Shown here: positions 29,708 to 38,247 of the stretch, piece after piece | Position numbering within the stretch: position 1 is the stretch's first letter | How the letters are laid out: each line of letters begins with the position of its first letter | Assembly (NCBI GenBank): GCA_944322325.1 | Contig: CALUOQ010000002.1 | Span: forward strand, 1-64,000 | DNA length: 64,000 nucleotides | Reading direction: 5' to 3' | From: an uncultured Alloprevotella sp. | Lineage (GTDB): Bacteria; Bacteroidota; Bacteroidia; Bacteroidales; Bacteroidaceae | Position numbers and translations under genes: made by a program | Notes under the pieces: model-generated | Database searches by the model: none | What the model saw: the letters and a program-made list of their open reading frames with translations, nothing else | Told to the model about the DNA's origin: nothing

Positions 29708-30355
29708 TTACTTAATGATTCGCGTCTTACCGTTGACAACGTAGATGCCAGCAGGCAGGCCAGTGGTGTCGCCATTCGGGCGGAGCTTCACGCCGGTGGT
29801 CGTATAGACACCCTCGACCCCTGCACTCACAGCAGCACCCGTAGTCGTCAGGGCATCGTCGATGCCGGCCTGAACGGTCTTTTTACCCTTAAAGAATACG
29901 TTGATGGGCGTGGGCACCGGGCCATTGGTCCACACGACATCGATCTTGGCGTAGATGCTGTCGCCGCGCACGAGACTCTCGGCAGTATTGATTTGCGCTG
30001 TAGCCTGAATGACGCCGCCCAGCAGCGAAAGGGGTACGACGGGATTGTCGCCGAACTTCACTGCGCCGGCATCGTCGGCACTGACGGGAACGGCGTCAAG
30101 CATGATGTCGCCCACAGGCGTCCCGGAGAACTGGAAGTTATAGAGGGCAAAGTCAATGGTACCCTCAGCGACACCGGCTTCCATCGTAATGGACTGCCCG
30201 GGCATCTTGGTGTCGACATCTGTCGTGTCGACGGGAGTGCCCAAGGCCACCCACAGGTCGCCTACATACTCGCCGGCCACTTGTGTGGCGACGTTCTGTG
30301 CGCCAGCCACGAGGGCAAAGGCGCTGACAAAAAGTGTAAGTAAAGTTTTCTTCAT
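29708..30355 (-). CDS. Secreted Calycin-like-domain protein
   Basis: The 215-residue protein has a signal peptide (MKKTLLTLFVSAFALVAGAQ). It then has a beta-rich domain of about 130 residues that begins 'VAGEYVGDLWVAL' and resembles the Calycin-like family of Bacteroidales. The C-terminal tail 'GVYTTTGVKLRPNGDTTGLP' followed by 'AGIYVVNGKTRIIK' is the short motif seen on many secreted proteins of this order. It lies 10 bp upstream of the three-unit PCMD gene and is probably cotranscribed with it. Confidence 0.65.
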   Translation of the reverse strand: MKKTLLTLFVSAFALVAGAQNVATQVAGEYVGDLWVALGTPVDTTDVDTKMPGQSITMEAGVAEGTIDFALYNFQFSGTPVGDIMLDAVPVSADDAGAVKFGDNPVVPLSLLGGVIQATAQINTAESLVRGDSIYAKIDVVWTNGPVPTPINVFFKGKKTVQAGIDDALTTTGAAVSAGVEGVYTTTGVKLRPNGDTTGLPAGIYVVNGKTRIIK

Positions 30356-30405
30356 TATGCTGTATAGTTAGGAATTTGCGAAATAGTCCCCGTCGCCGGA
30401 ACGGC

Positions 30406-31179
30406 TTAGAACAGATACGAGAAGCCTACGTTGGCGTAGACGGGATACATGGCGAAAGTGACGCTCTCGAAGTCGTGGGGAAAAATGGAGTTGATGCCCC
30501 ACGTCAGGTCGGCGTAGACGCTCAGATGCTTGTAGGCCACCCACTCCGCACCGACCTGCACGCCCCACTGGAAACGGCGCAGGTCCTTCGAGAAGTCGTA
30601 GCTGGCGCGCGTCACTTCGGCTTTCTCGCCCGTAGGGTTGCCGTGGCGGATGTAACCGTCGTAAGCCTCGCCCGTGAAGTCGCCGTCGTACATCCAGGAC
30701 AGGTAGGGGCCGCCACGGAGTTCCCAACGCGGGCTAATCTCGTAGACCGCGAGGATGGGGAACGTCAGGTAGGTGGCCCGCACGCGGGTGGTGACGTGAC
30801 CGGTCCAGGCGCCGACCATGTAGCCGCCGTCGTCGGCCGTCATTTCCATGTGGTAGTTTTTCACCGTGGCGTCGGTCTTCATGCCTTTCGTTTCGAGGCG
30901 TACGCCGAGCGCCATGCCCCAGCGGCTGTTGTCGAAGCGTTTTTGCACGTCGCCTTCGATGCCGACGTTCATCGTCGGGTTGTAGCTGTCGATGGCGCGG
31001 ATTTCCTGAGGCAGGGGCAGGGGTGTCGTTCCGCCGAGCAGGAAGCCGGCGCGCAACTTGACGTGCCAACCTTTCAGGGCGGCGCGCAGGAGGGATTCGC
31101 CCTCGCTCTTCTGAGCCTGGACGGGGGTGCTGTATGCCAGCAGGGCGCAGGCCGCAAGGGCCAGTATGCTTTTCTTCAT
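30406..31179 (-). CDS. Outer-membrane beta-barrel protein (PorT-like)
   Basis: The 257-residue protein has a signal peptide (MKKSILALAACALLAYSTPV). It then has alternating amphipathic strands ending in an aromatic C-terminus (YANVGFSYLF) typical of outer-membrane barrels. Stretches such as 'WHVKLRAGFLLGGTTPLPLP' and 'WELRGGPYLSWMYDGDF' fit the eight-stranded PorT/OmpW-like barrel proteins of Bacteroidota. It lies 44 bp downstream of the PCMD lipoprotein gene. The start at 31179 is chosen because it opens the signal peptide. Confidence 0.75.
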   Translation of the reverse strand: MKKSILALAACALLAYSTPVQAQKSEGESLLRAALKGWHVKLRAGFLLGGTTPLPLPQEIRAIDSYNPTMNVGIEGDVQKRFDNSRWGMALGVRLETKGMKTDATVKNYHMEMTADDGGYMVGAWTGHVTTRVRATYLTFPILAVYEISPRWELRGGPYLSWMYDGDFTGEAYDGYIRHGNPTGEKAEVTRASYDFSKDLRRFQWGVQVGAEWVAYKHLSVYADLTWGINSIFPHDFESVTFAMYPVYANVGFSYLF

Positions 31180-31222
31180 GTCGAAGTCGGTTTTACGGAT
31201 GCTGAACGTTGTTTTCAAGAAA

Positions 31223-32362
31223 TCAGTCGGCCTCGTAGACCAGCTCGAGGTCGTCGACATACAGAACGCTGCCTATACTTCCGCGGAAGTAGGCCCCCTG
31301 CCGGCTCGACGTAAGCACGATGGCGATGGCATAGCCGTCGGTTTCGAGGCGCGCGTAGTCGAACGCCTTGCCGTTGCAGGGCTTGAAGGGTTCGTCGAAG
31401 TAGGTCCACTCCTGCGGCTCGCCGGGATTGTCGATGCGGGCGAGGGACACGATGCGCTCGCTGCTGAGCACGTCGTCGCCGTTGAGGGCTTCGAAATTGT
31501 CGGGGTCGACCTCATAGAGCACGGCGTAGATGTCGCACGTGTCGTGCATCTCGGGGCGCACCTGGCCAAGCTCGTCGGTGAACGTCTCGCCGGCCTTATA
31601 TTTATAGTAGCCGCGCAGCGAAACGGGCCGGCTGCCCACCAGCTGCAGACCGAAGCGGGTGGCCCGACGGGGATAGAGCACGGCCGACGCCGTGCGGAAC
31701 TCGCCGATGAAGAGGTTGCCGGCGGCTATGTGCATGTTGAGCCCGGCGCCAAAGGAACCGGTGTCCATCGTTTCGAGGCGGGCACAGCTGCCCGTGCGGC
31801 CGTCGGGCGAAATCGTCGTGGGGTACTCCCCGGGCGACTTGGCCATGCCGGTAAACGCGTAGCCGCCGTTGCCGCTGGCCCAGATGCGGGCGGTGTCAGG
31901 CTTGGCCAGATTGCCTTGCAGCTCGTAGAACTCCTGATACTGGCGGCTGGCGTCGAGCTTCGCGTGGTCGAACCCGTACTTCGAACTGGCCTCGAGGACG
32001 CCGAACTCGACGGTGTAGACCTTACGCCAGTTGCCGTCCTCGGCCGTCACGGTGTAGGTCTGCGGCGTGGTGAAGTCGCGCACGCTGCCGTTGGCGGGCT
32101 CGATGGTGGCGCCGGGCGTCAGGGTGAACAGCGGAGCCAAGGCGGAACAGTCGATATCGCCGCGGCGCTTGATGAAGCGCACGCTTTCGTTCGTCACGAT
32201 AGGCTCGCCCTTGATGATGCCCTGCTGGCGAATGCCGGCCACCCACGCCGAGTCGACGCCCGTAATGTCGCATTCGGCGTTGAGCGCTTCGTCGCGAATG
32301 CAGGAAGCGAACGAAAGGGCAATGGCTGCGACGGCCAGCCCCGACGGCAATAGATATTTCAT
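31223..32362 (-). CDS. PCMD-domain lipoprotein
   Basis: The 379-residue protein has a lipoprotein signal (MKYLLPSGLAVAAIALSFASC). An N-terminal Ig-like strand domain ('TVTAEDGNWRKVYTVEF') is followed by a PCMD domain (about residues 130-379) ending 'GSVLYVDDLELVYEAD'. The domain is predicted to act in carbohydrate handling, but its activity is unknown. It heads a minus-strand group of four secreted or envelope proteins and has a strong promoter box 34 bp upstream. Confidence 0.8.
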   Translation of the reverse strand: MKYLLPSGLAVAAIALSFASCIRDEALNAECDITGVDSAWVAGIRQQGIIKGEPIVTNESVRFIKRRGDIDCSALAPLFTLTPGATIEPANGSVRDFTTPQTYTVTAEDGNWRKVYTVEFGVLEASSKYGFDHAKLDASRQYQEFYELQGNLAKPDTARIWASGNGGYAFTGMAKSPGEYPTTISPDGRTGSCARLETMDTGSFGAGLNMHIAAGNLFIGEFRTASAVLYPRRATRFGLQLVGSRPVSLRGYYKYKAGETFTDELGQVRPEMHDTCDIYAVLYEVDPDNFEALNGDDVLSSERIVSLARIDNPGEPQEWTYFDEPFKPCNGKAFDYARLETDGYAIAIVLTSSRQGAYFRGSIGSVLYVDDLELVYEAD

Positions 32363-32395
32363 TAATTCAGCGGATTTTTACGTTTGAAAGCGCGG

Positions 32396-32403
32396 CAAAG
32401 ATA
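32396..32403 (-). promoter_or_regulatory. -7 box for the PCMD/barrel cluster
   Basis: The minus strand reads TATCTTTG, the best form of the Bacteroidota -7 element, 34 bp upstream of the ATG at 32362. Confidence 0.65.
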
Positions 32404-33005
32404 CGAAAAACTACGCCCGCCGCCAACGTTTCCCTTGGTAATCAATGTGGAATACCGGTACTCGGACGCCCGGGCGCCACGGGAAAGGGAGGCGCACTTT
32501 GACGATGAAACCGCACTTTTTCGGGATTTTGCAAGACTGTCGCGCGAAGCCGGCCAGCCCCGATGCGCCCTACCTCCTCGGACCGCGCGACCACGGTCGG
32601 CACAAAGGCGCGCCTCCGGTCCCTGCACAGCCCGCCGCGCACCGCGCCGCGCGACAAAATGACAGCGCCGGACGGACGGAGGATTTAACTCATTTAACCT
32701 GCCTTTACACCCGCGACGGCCTCCTGCCCCGCCCGCCGGGCCGGAAGCAGGCCTGGAAACTCCTGAAGCAGGCCCAGAAAATCCTAAGACTGCTTTAGAA
32801 ATTTCTGCGACTGCCTTAGAAAATCCTGCGACTGCCCCCGTTTTCCGCGAAAAAGCACGAAAAAAGGCAGGAGCCGCACCCCTGCCTTCCTTGGTAAGAC
32901 AAAGATAACCCATCCGGCCCGCCTGTCCAAACGCCACGGCGGAATGTTAAAACAGCAAAGCGACAGTTTTCCTCCTCTCGGACCCGGCACTCCGCCGGAA
33001 AACGC
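32404..33005. other. 600-bp gene-less region with a dispersed repeat and a hairpin
   Basis: No frame here looks like a protein. At about 32785-32840 lies the fourth copy of the intergenic repeat, with TTAGAAATTTCTGCGACTGC directly followed by a second similar block. At 32864-32889 AAGGCAGG pairs with CCTGCCTT, and the minus strand then runs into T residues, like a terminator facing left. Its purpose is unclear, because no minus-strand gene lies to its right before the plus-strand operon. Confidence 0.5.
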
Positions 33006-33013
33006 TACCTTTG
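33006..33013 (+). promoter_or_regulatory. -7 box for the GNAT/YgbA_NO gene
   Basis: TACCTTTG matches TAnnTTTG and lies 34 bp before the ATG at 33047. Confidence 0.55.
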
Positions 33014-33046
33014 TGCCATCAAACTGTCAGAAACGCCAAAGCCTAC

Positions 33047-33802
33047 ATGCGACACGACGCCCCCTACTCAAAAATAGAGCAACCCTCTGCGGCCGACTAC
33101 GGCGAACTGGTCCGCGTCTGGGAGGGCGCCGTGCGCTCCACGCACCACTTCCTCTGCGAGGCGGACATCGCCCACATCCGCGCCCACCTGCCGACGGATT
33201 ATTTCCCGGCCGTCGAGCTGTACGGCATACGCGGCGACGGGGGACAATGGGCCGCCTTCATGGGCCTCAGCACGGAGCAGATAGAGATGCTCTTCGTCGA
33301 CCCGCGCTACCAGCGCAGGGGACTCGGACGGCGCCTCCTTGCCCTTGCCACCGGCGAAAAGGGGTTGCGCCGCATCGAATGCAACGAACAAAACGAAGCC
33401 GGACTGGCCTTCTACCGCCGCATGGGCTTCGAGGTGACGGGCCGCCTGCCCCTCGACCACGAGGGGCGTCCCTACCCGCTCCTGCAACTGTACTACGCGC
33501 CAGCCCTGCCCCGCCGCATCCGTCGCGAGCTGCGCACGGTCGAACGGATGGTGCGCCTCTACTGCCGGCAGGCGAAGGGACACGCGGAACTGTGCCCGGC
33601 GTGCCGCGAACTGCTGGACTACGCCCGCGCCCGGCTGGCCCGCTGTCCGCACGGCGCGGCAAAACCCACGTGCCAACGCTGCCCCATCCACTGCTACCGC
33701 CCCGACATGCGCGAGAGGATGCGCCGCGTGATGCGCTTCGCCGGTCCGCGCATGTTGTTCCATCACCCCGTCGCGGCCCTGCGCCACCTGCTGCGCCGCT
33801 GA
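33047..33802 (+). CDS. GNAT acetyltransferase fused to a YgbA_NO (nitrous oxide-stimulated promoter) domain
   Basis: The 251-residue protein has two parts. Residues 1-150 are a GNAT fold with the acetyl-CoA loop 'MLFVDPRYQRRGLGRRLLALA' and 'NEQNEAGLAFYRRMGFEVTGR'. Residues 160-251 match the YgbA_NO family: 'IRRELRTVERMVRLYCRQ', four to six cysteines in 'LCPACRELLDYARARLARC' and 'PTCQRCPIHCYRPDMRERMR', and a final 'GPRMLFHHPVAALRHLL'. YgbA in E. coli is linked to recovery from nitric oxide; the cysteines suggest metal or NO sensing. The fusion suggests that the acetyltransferase acts under nitrosative stress. Confidence 0.8.
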   Translation: MRHDAPYSKIEQPSAADYGELVRVWEGAVRSTHHFLCEADIAHIRAHLPTDYFPAVELYGIRGDGGQWAAFMGLSTEQIEMLFVDPRYQRRGLGRRLLALATGEKGLRRIECNEQNEAGLAFYRRMGFEVTGRLPLDHEGRPYPLLQLYYAPALPRRIRRELRTVERMVRLYCRQAKGHAELCPACRELLDYARARLARCPHGAAKPTCQRCPIHCYRPDMRERMRRVMRFAGPRMLFHHPVAALRHLLRR

Positions 33803-33854
33803 CGCCGCCCCACAGACGACGGGCGCGGCATTTGGAGATACGGACGGGAATCCA

Positions 33855-33862
33855 TAACTTTG
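33855..33862 (+). promoter_or_regulatory. -7 box for ung
   Basis: TAACTTTG matches TAnnTTTG, 18 bp before the ung ATG at 33881, so the leader is very short. Confidence 0.55.
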
Positions 33863-33880
33863 CGACGCAATCCTACACCC

Positions 33881-34543
33881 ATGGACATCAAGATAGAAGA
33901 AAGCTGGAAGCAACGACTGGCCGACGAGTTCGATAAGCCGTACTTCGCCGAACTGACCCGCTTCGTACGCGAGGAGTACGGGCGCGGACGGTGTTACCCG
34001 CCGGGAAGCCAGATATTCAATGCGTTCAACCTGTGTCCGTTCGAGCGCGTAAAAGTGGTGATCATCGGACAAGACCCGTACCACGAGCCGGGACAGGCGG
34101 AGGGGTTGTGCTTCTCCGTCGCCGACGGCGTGCCGGCACCGCCCTCGCTGCAAAACATTTTCAAGGAAATCAGCAGCGACCTTGGCCGGCCCGCCCCGAC
34201 AAGCGGCAGCCTGCGCCGATGGGCCGAACAGGGCGTGCTGCTGCTCAACGCGACGCTCACGGTGCGCGCCCACGCGGCCGGCTCGCATCAGGGCCACGGA
34301 TGGGAGACCTTCACCGACGCGGTCATCGCGCGCCTCTCGGCCGAACGCGACCACCTGGTCTTCATCCTGTGGGGCAGCTACGCGCAACGCAAGGGGGCCG
34401 TCATCGACCGCCAGCGCCACCTCGTGCTACAGTCGGCCCACCCCTCGCCCCTGTCGGCGCACCGGGGCTTCTTCGGCAACCACCACTTCAGCCTGACGAA
34501 CGACTACTTGACGCAACACGGGCAGCAGCCCATCAACTGGTAA
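33881..34543 (+). CDS. ung: Uracil-DNA glycosylase, family 1
   Basis: The 220-residue enzyme removes uracil from DNA. The water-activating loop is '[21 protein letters not shown]', with the catalytic Asp in 'GQDPYH'. The DNA-intercalation loop is '[19 protein letters not shown]', with the catalytic His in 'HPSPLS'. Length and order match Ung closely. The DUF3109 gene follows after 5 bp and is probably cotranscribed. Confidence 0.96.
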   Translation: MDIKIEESWKQRLADEFDKPYFAELTRFVREEYGRGRCYPPGSQIFNAFNLCPFERVKVVIIGQDPYHEPGQAEGLCFSVADGVPAPPSLQNIFKEISSDLGRPAPTSGSLRRWAEQGVLLLNATLTVRAHAAGSHQGHGWETFTDAVIARLSAERDHLVFILWGSYAQRKGAVIDRQRHLVLQSAHPSPLSAHRGFFGNHHFSLTNDYLTQHGQQPINW

Positions 34544-34548
34544 CCCCC

Positions 34549-35169
34549 ATGGACGAACAAAACACTACCCGACGACGCATTCCCACAATGATACAGGTGG
34601 GCGACGTCGTCATATCGATTGACTGCTTCACCGAACGTTTCTGCTGCGACCTCGAGGCGTGCAAGGGGGCGTGCTGCATCGAAGGCGAGGCGGGGGCTCC
34701 GGTGACGGAAGAAGAGGTCAGGGAACTCGAAGCGGTGGTCGACACCGTATGGCCCGACCTGAGCGCTTCGGCACAAAGCGTCATCGACCGCCAGGGCGTA
34801 GCCTACACCGACAGCGACGGCGACTTGGTGACGAGCATCGTCGACGGGAAGGACTGCGTCTTCACCTGCTACAAGGACGGATGTTGCCTCTGCGCGACGG
34901 AAAAGGCTTTCCGCGAGAAGCGGACGGCTTGGTGCAAGCCCATCTCGTGCGACCTTTACCCGATTCGGGAACGCCGGCTGAGCAACGGGCTGACTGCGCT
35001 CAACTACCACCAGTGGGAGATCTGTCGCCCCGCCGTGCGGAAAGGGCGCGAGCTCGACCTGCCCGTCTACCGCTTCCTGCGCGAACCGCTCGTCCGCCGC
35101 TTCGGCGCCGACTGGTACGCCGAACTCGAGGAGGTGGCCGCGGCACTTCACCAACAAGGCTTCATCTGA
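34549..35169 (+). CDS. DUF3109 cysteine-rich protein
   Basis: The 206-residue cytoplasmic protein contains many conserved cysteines: 'RFCCDLEACKGACCIEGEAG', 'CVFTCYKDGCCLCATEKAF' and 'WCKPISCDLYPIRE'. This pattern is that of DUF3109, a family related to YkgJ-like metal-binding proteins and thought to hold a metal or Fe-S centre. The function is unknown. The start at 34549 follows the ung stop codon by 5 bp. A bidirectional terminator lies behind it. Confidence 0.85.
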   Translation: MDEQNTTRRRIPTMIQVGDVVISIDCFTERFCCDLEACKGACCIEGEAGAPVTEEEVRELEAVVDTVWPDLSASAQSVIDRQGVAYTDSDGDLVTSIVDGKDCVFTCYKDGCCLCATEKAFREKRTAWCKPISCDLYPIRERRLSNGLTALNYHQWEICRPAVRKGRELDLPVYRFLREPLVRRFGADWYAELEEVAAALHQQGFI

Positions 35170-35183
35170 TACTATATATAATC

Positions 35184-35224
35184 AGCGAGCGGGGCACATC
35201 ACCGACGGATGCGCCCCGCTCGCT
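35184..35224. terminator. Bidirectional terminator, perfect 12-bp arms
   Basis: AGCGAGCGGGGC (35184-35195) pairs exactly with GCCCCGCTCGCT (35213-35224). It sits between the convergent DUF3109 and mannose-1-phosphate guanylyltransferase genes. Confidence 0.85.
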
Positions 35225-35238
35225 GTAAAGACAGACGG

Positions 35239-36330
35239 CTATACGTACTCTTCGCCCAACTTCAGCTGCGCCTCGTTCATCAGGTGACGGACGCGCGCCG
35301 GATCGTCGTTCTTGCAAATCACGAGTACCTTGCCCTTCTGCGCCACAAGGAAGCCGTTGAGCCCCTGTATGACGGCCACCATGTCGCTCGGTATGCGCAC
35401 AAGGTTGTTCTCACTGCCCGAAAACATCACGTGCGACCGGCTGATGACGGCATTCCCGTCGCCGTCCTTGGGCTCGGTCACATGAAGCTCGGGCCAGCTG
35501 CCGACGTCGGCCCAGCCAAAGTCGCAACGCTGCACGAAAACGTTCTTCATTCGCTCCAGTATGCACAAATCAAGCGACAAGTAGGGTGCGGAGGGGTAAT
35601 ACCGGTCGCGCCACTCTTTCTCCTGCTCCGGACCGAAGCCGGGCTCCTTCATCATCTCGAGCAGGCGACACGCGGGCGGCGAGAGCAGTTCGAGATGGGG
35701 CAGAAGCGTCTGCACGTTCCACAGGAACAGACCCGTGTTCCACAGGAACTCTCCGCTGTCGACGAACATCTGCGCGAAATGCAAGTCGGGCTTCTCCGAA
35801 AACGCCTTGACGTGGGCATAGCCGATGTGCTCGTGCTCCTCGCCCATCTGGATGTAGCCATAGCCCGTGTTGGGCGTAGTGGCCGGAACGCCCAAGGCAA
35901 GGAAACCTTCGTGCGAACCGACGAAAGCCAAGCCGCGCTCTATGTCGCGGACGAAACGGTCCTGATGAACGATGTACTGGTCGACGGGCGAGACAATCAT
36001 GTTCGCCTGCTCCGAAAGATGGGCAATGCGACACGCCGCCCAAGCTACCGTGGGCGCCGTCGACAACTGTACCGGTTCGGCCAGGATACGCGACGAGTCG
36101 ACTTCGGGCAACTGCTCGTGCACCCAATCCACGTAGTCGACAAAAGTAGAGATAAAGATATGGTCAGACGGGAGAAAGGCGGAAAAACGGTCATAGGTCT
36201 GCTGCAACAACGTGCGACCCGTCCCAAAAAAATCCAAGAACTGCTTCGGCTTGCCTTTAACACTGCACGGCCAAAGGCGACGCCCGATTCCCCCTGCAAG
36301 GATAACGCAAAAATCATTCTGATGCTCCAT
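35239..36330 (-). CDS. Mannose-1-phosphate guanylyltransferase
   Basis: The 363-residue nucleotidyltransferase makes GDP-mannose from mannose-1-phosphate and GTP. The N-terminal signature is 'CVILAGGIGRRLWPCSVKGKPKQFL', followed by 'FISTFVDYVDWV', 'WNTGLFLWNVQTLL' and 'FGWADVGSW'. It lacks the C-terminal isomerase domain of bifunctional AlgA/ManC enzymes, so it is the shorter, monofunctional type. GDP-mannose feeds O-glycan, capsule or GDP-fucose synthesis. The start at 36330 is favoured over an ATG two codons upstream. Confidence 0.93.
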   Translation of the reverse strand: MEHQNDFCVILAGGIGRRLWPCSVKGKPKQFLDFFGTGRTLLQQTYDRFSAFLPSDHIFISTFVDYVDWVHEQLPEVDSSRILAEPVQLSTAPTVAWAACRIAHLSEQANMIVSPVDQYIVHQDRFVRDIERGLAFVGSHEGFLALGVPATTPNTGYGYIQMGEEHEHIGYAHVKAFSEKPDLHFAQMFVDSGEFLWNTGLFLWNVQTLLPHLELLSPPACRLLEMMKEPGFGPEQEKEWRDRYYPSAPYLSLDLCILERMKNVFVQRCDFGWADVGSWPELHVTEPKDGDGNAVISRSHVMFSGSENNLVRIPSDMVAVIQGLNGFLVAQKGKVLVICKNDDPARVRHLMNEAQLKLGEEYV

Positions 36331-36432
36331 AGACATTACTTTGATTTCGTTGGGCTAAGATACGGAAATAACCCTTTCGACTGTCGCTTTGCCCGATAAA
36401 AGAACCAAAAATTAAGTTTTTCCTGCAATCCC

Positions 36433-36463
36433 TTTGGCAAATTCTCAAAAAGTCCTATCTTTG
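36433..36463 (+). promoter_or_regulatory. Promoter of tRNA-Leu
   Basis: TTTG at 36433-36436 and TATCTTTG at 36456-36463 form the Bacteroidota -33/-7 pair with a 19-bp spacer, 27 bp ahead of the tRNA. Confidence 0.75.
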
Positions 36464-36490
36464 CACCGCTCTTCCCCGGAAGAGTCAGAG

Positions 36491-36572
36491 GCCCAGATGG
36501 CGGAATCGGTAGACGCGCTGGTCTCAAACACCAGTGGGGCAACCCGTGCCGGTTCGACCCCGGCTCTGGGTA
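36491..36572 (+). tRNA. tRNA-Leu (anticodon CAA)
   Basis: The sequence folds into a class II tRNA with acceptor GCCCAGA/TCTGGGT, anticodon stem CTGGT/ACCAG with loop CTCAAAC (CAA), a short variable arm, and T-arm containing GGTTCGACCCC. The 3' end is the insertion site of the adjacent mobile element and remains intact. Confidence 0.95.
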
Positions 36573-36574
36573 CT
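36560..36574 (+). repeat. Left attachment site (15-bp core) at the tRNA-Leu 3' end
   Basis: CCGGCTCTGGGTACT occurs here, overlapping the last 13 bases of tRNA-Leu, and again at 49200-49214. Everything between differs in base composition from the core chromosome and holds an integrase next to the right copy. Confidence 0.85.
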
Positions 36575-36578
36575 TAGA

Positions 36579-36608
36579 AAGGCTGATAATCGACTGATTA
36601 TCAGCCTT
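36579..36608 (+). terminator. Hairpin just inside the left element end
   Basis: AAGGCTGATAAT pairs exactly with ATTATCAGCCTT. It lies 7 bp behind the tRNA and replaces the tRNA's original terminator, which now appears to lie at 49220-49243. Confidence 0.7.
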
Positions 36609-36772
36609 ATTCGTTTTATCGGGGCGTACTAAAAGCGTACTTCTTGACGAAAACAAAGGAAACGTGTACTTTCGTGGTTTTGGCACTCCTTATTTATGTT
36701 TTCTTAACGAAGATGCTGCATATTTCTTCCTTTCTCCTGCTTTTGTTTGCGCTGAAAACGGTATTCAAGCCT

Positions 36773-36780
36773 TATCTTTG
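36773..36780 (+). promoter_or_regulatory. -7 box of the first element gene
   Basis: TATCTTTG lies 26 bp before the ATG at 36806, with TTTG candidates for the -33 position in the T-rich stretch at 36741-36748. Confidence 0.6.
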
Positions 36781-36805
36781 CGACCTGAACCGATTTTAAT
36801 GCACA

Positions 36806-37720
36806 ATGAGTATGGAAGATATAAGAGAAGCCAATTTCAGAAAGATACAACAGATACTTGACCGATGCGTTGCGCATGAATATGGGATGAAAACCAGTGC
36901 GCTTGCCCTAAAACGCGAATACTTGACGGAAGAACAAATGAAAAACCACATCCGGCAGGAGATATTCAATGCTACAGACTACATTGTATCCTTATGCCAA
37001 AAGAACCGGGCTTTGCACAATATCCGCTTCGACATTCAGATGCCCGATTTCCTATGGGAAAGCGGATTCTTTGAAAACCTATCCTTTGACGGACGGAAAA
37101 AGTACATATCCTTCCAATGCTCCTCTTTCAATATAGATGAATACCTGCAATCACCGACCTGTTACGATGAACAGCTTCCGTTCTTTTCCTCCATTGTGCG
37201 CTTTGCCGTGCAAACCCAATATTTGGAATACCTCCAACAATTAGAAAACAAGTATGCCGTAACATCCGTACTTTCAACCGAGCAGGAAGGGGAGCCTAAG
37301 GAAGAAGTACAGGCACAATCCGAGCCAACCAAAATTGTAGGGAAATCCAATCCTTTCAAATCTGTCCTCACTCCGAAACAAATCAAACTGCTGGTTGAAT
37401 GTATCAACGAAGCGCACATATTCACCACGACCGTTACTCAGAAAATCCTTTCGGACTTCTTCGCCTGCAAGCTGAACGGGGTATTGAAGTCCAACAACAA
37501 CCGCCTGCTGGCTTATCTGATGATGCAGCTTAGCTGCTACAATTACATCGCTTACGAGTGGCAGTCCGTCATTGCCAACAACAAGTTGGTACTTGCCAAG
37601 ATAAAGGACAAGCACCTCACCCGCAGCGACTTGTCGAGCGCGACAGACAACGTGAAGTGCATCTACCCGAAAGGATACGAAATCATAGACAAGTACATCA
37701 AGCAACTGAAAAAAGGTTGA
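36806..37720 (+). CDS. Unknown element protein, 304 residues
   Basis: I do not recognise a family with confidence. The N-terminal half is charged and helical ('YLTEEQMKNHIRQEIFNATDYIVSLCQ'). A linker with Glu and Gln at about residues 150-180 follows, and the C-terminal third ('LTPKQIKLLVECINEAHIFTTTVTQ') looks like a compact helical domain. Weak resemblance to RteC-like regulators of Bacteroides conjugative elements is possible through position only. It is the first gene after the left attachment site and has its own promoter, which suits a regulator of element transfer or excision. Confidence 0.6.
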   Translation: MSMEDIREANFRKIQQILDRCVAHEYGMKTSALALKREYLTEEQMKNHIRQEIFNATDYIVSLCQKNRALHNIRFDIQMPDFLWESGFFENLSFDGRKKYISFQCSSFNIDEYLQSPTCYDEQLPFFSSIVRFAVQTQYLEYLQQLENKYAVTSVLSTEQEGEPKEEVQAQSEPTKIVGKSNPFKSVLTPKQIKLLVECINEAHIFTTTVTQKILSDFFACKLNGVLKSNNNRLLAYLMMQLSCYNYIAYEWQSVIANNKLVLAKIKDKHLTRSDLSSATDNVKCIYPKGYEIIDKYIKQLKKG

Positions 37721-37772
37721 GCATAGTCTGAGCGGTCAAACAAAGCTCAATTAGTCTTCATTTTCAAGCCCT

Positions 37773-37780
37773 TAACTTTG
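37773..37780 (+). promoter_or_regulatory. -7 box before the excisionase-like gene
   Basis: TAACTTTG matches TAnnTTTG; the start codon at 37955 lies about 175 bp downstream, so a long leader is implied. Confidence 0.45.
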
Positions 37781-37954
37781 CCCCCCGTTAACAAAACGAT
37801 GCGGCATGTCTGCATAGGTCAAAACAGAAAATATTTCACGTGAGTTACCCGTAACTTATGTGTCGATGTTTTGGAAGATGCCGATTTTTGCCCCATCAAA
37901 AAAGAAACGAGGGTGCGCACCTTCATATTGTATCACCGAAAAGTTAAAGACAGT

Positions 37955-38242
37955 ATGGAAAAGACTTTGGAAATGCGAGTGGAAGAACTCGAAAGAATGT
38001 TGTTTATGACCAAGAATGTGCTTAGCTTCGATGAAGCGAGCGCATTCCTCTGCCTGTCGAAAAGCTATCTCTACAAGCTGACTTCAGGCAACCTGATTCC
38101 CCACTACAAGCCGCAGGGGAAGATGCTCTATTTCGAGAAGTCCGAACTGGAAGCATGGCTCCGCCAGAATCCGGTAAAGACCAAAACGCAGATAGAGCAG
38201 GAAGCGCAGAAGTATGTCCTTAACCGTCCCTTAAAGAAGTAA
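37955..38242 (+). CDS. HTH (excisionase-type) DNA-binding protein
   Basis: The 95-residue protein carries a MerR/Xis-like helix-turn-helix of the HTH_17 type: 'VLSFDEASAFLCLSKSYLYKLTSGNLIPHYKPQGKMLYF', read in parts, followed by 'KSELEAWLRQNP'. Such proteins are encoded next to the replication and mobilization genes of Bacteroides mobilizable elements and assist excision or control it. The start at 37955 gives the compact domain; a longer in-frame extension to 37871 lacks similarity. The ATPase gene follows after 5 bp. Confidence 0.8.
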   Translation: MEKTLEMRVEELERMLFMTKNVLSFDEASAFLCLSKSYLYKLTSGNLIPHYKPQGKMLYFEKSELEAWLRQNPVKTKTQIEQEAQKYVLNRPLKK

Positions 38243-38247
38243 AGCCC

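Noticed and set aside
33068..34420. A 450-codon minus-strand frame opposite the GNAT fusion and ung
   Set aside because: It spans two real plus-strand genes with promoters and conserved motifs; the product has shadow composition.
36806..37720. RteC call for the first element gene
   Set aside because: Only the position fits; I could not recognise the RteC sequence pattern.
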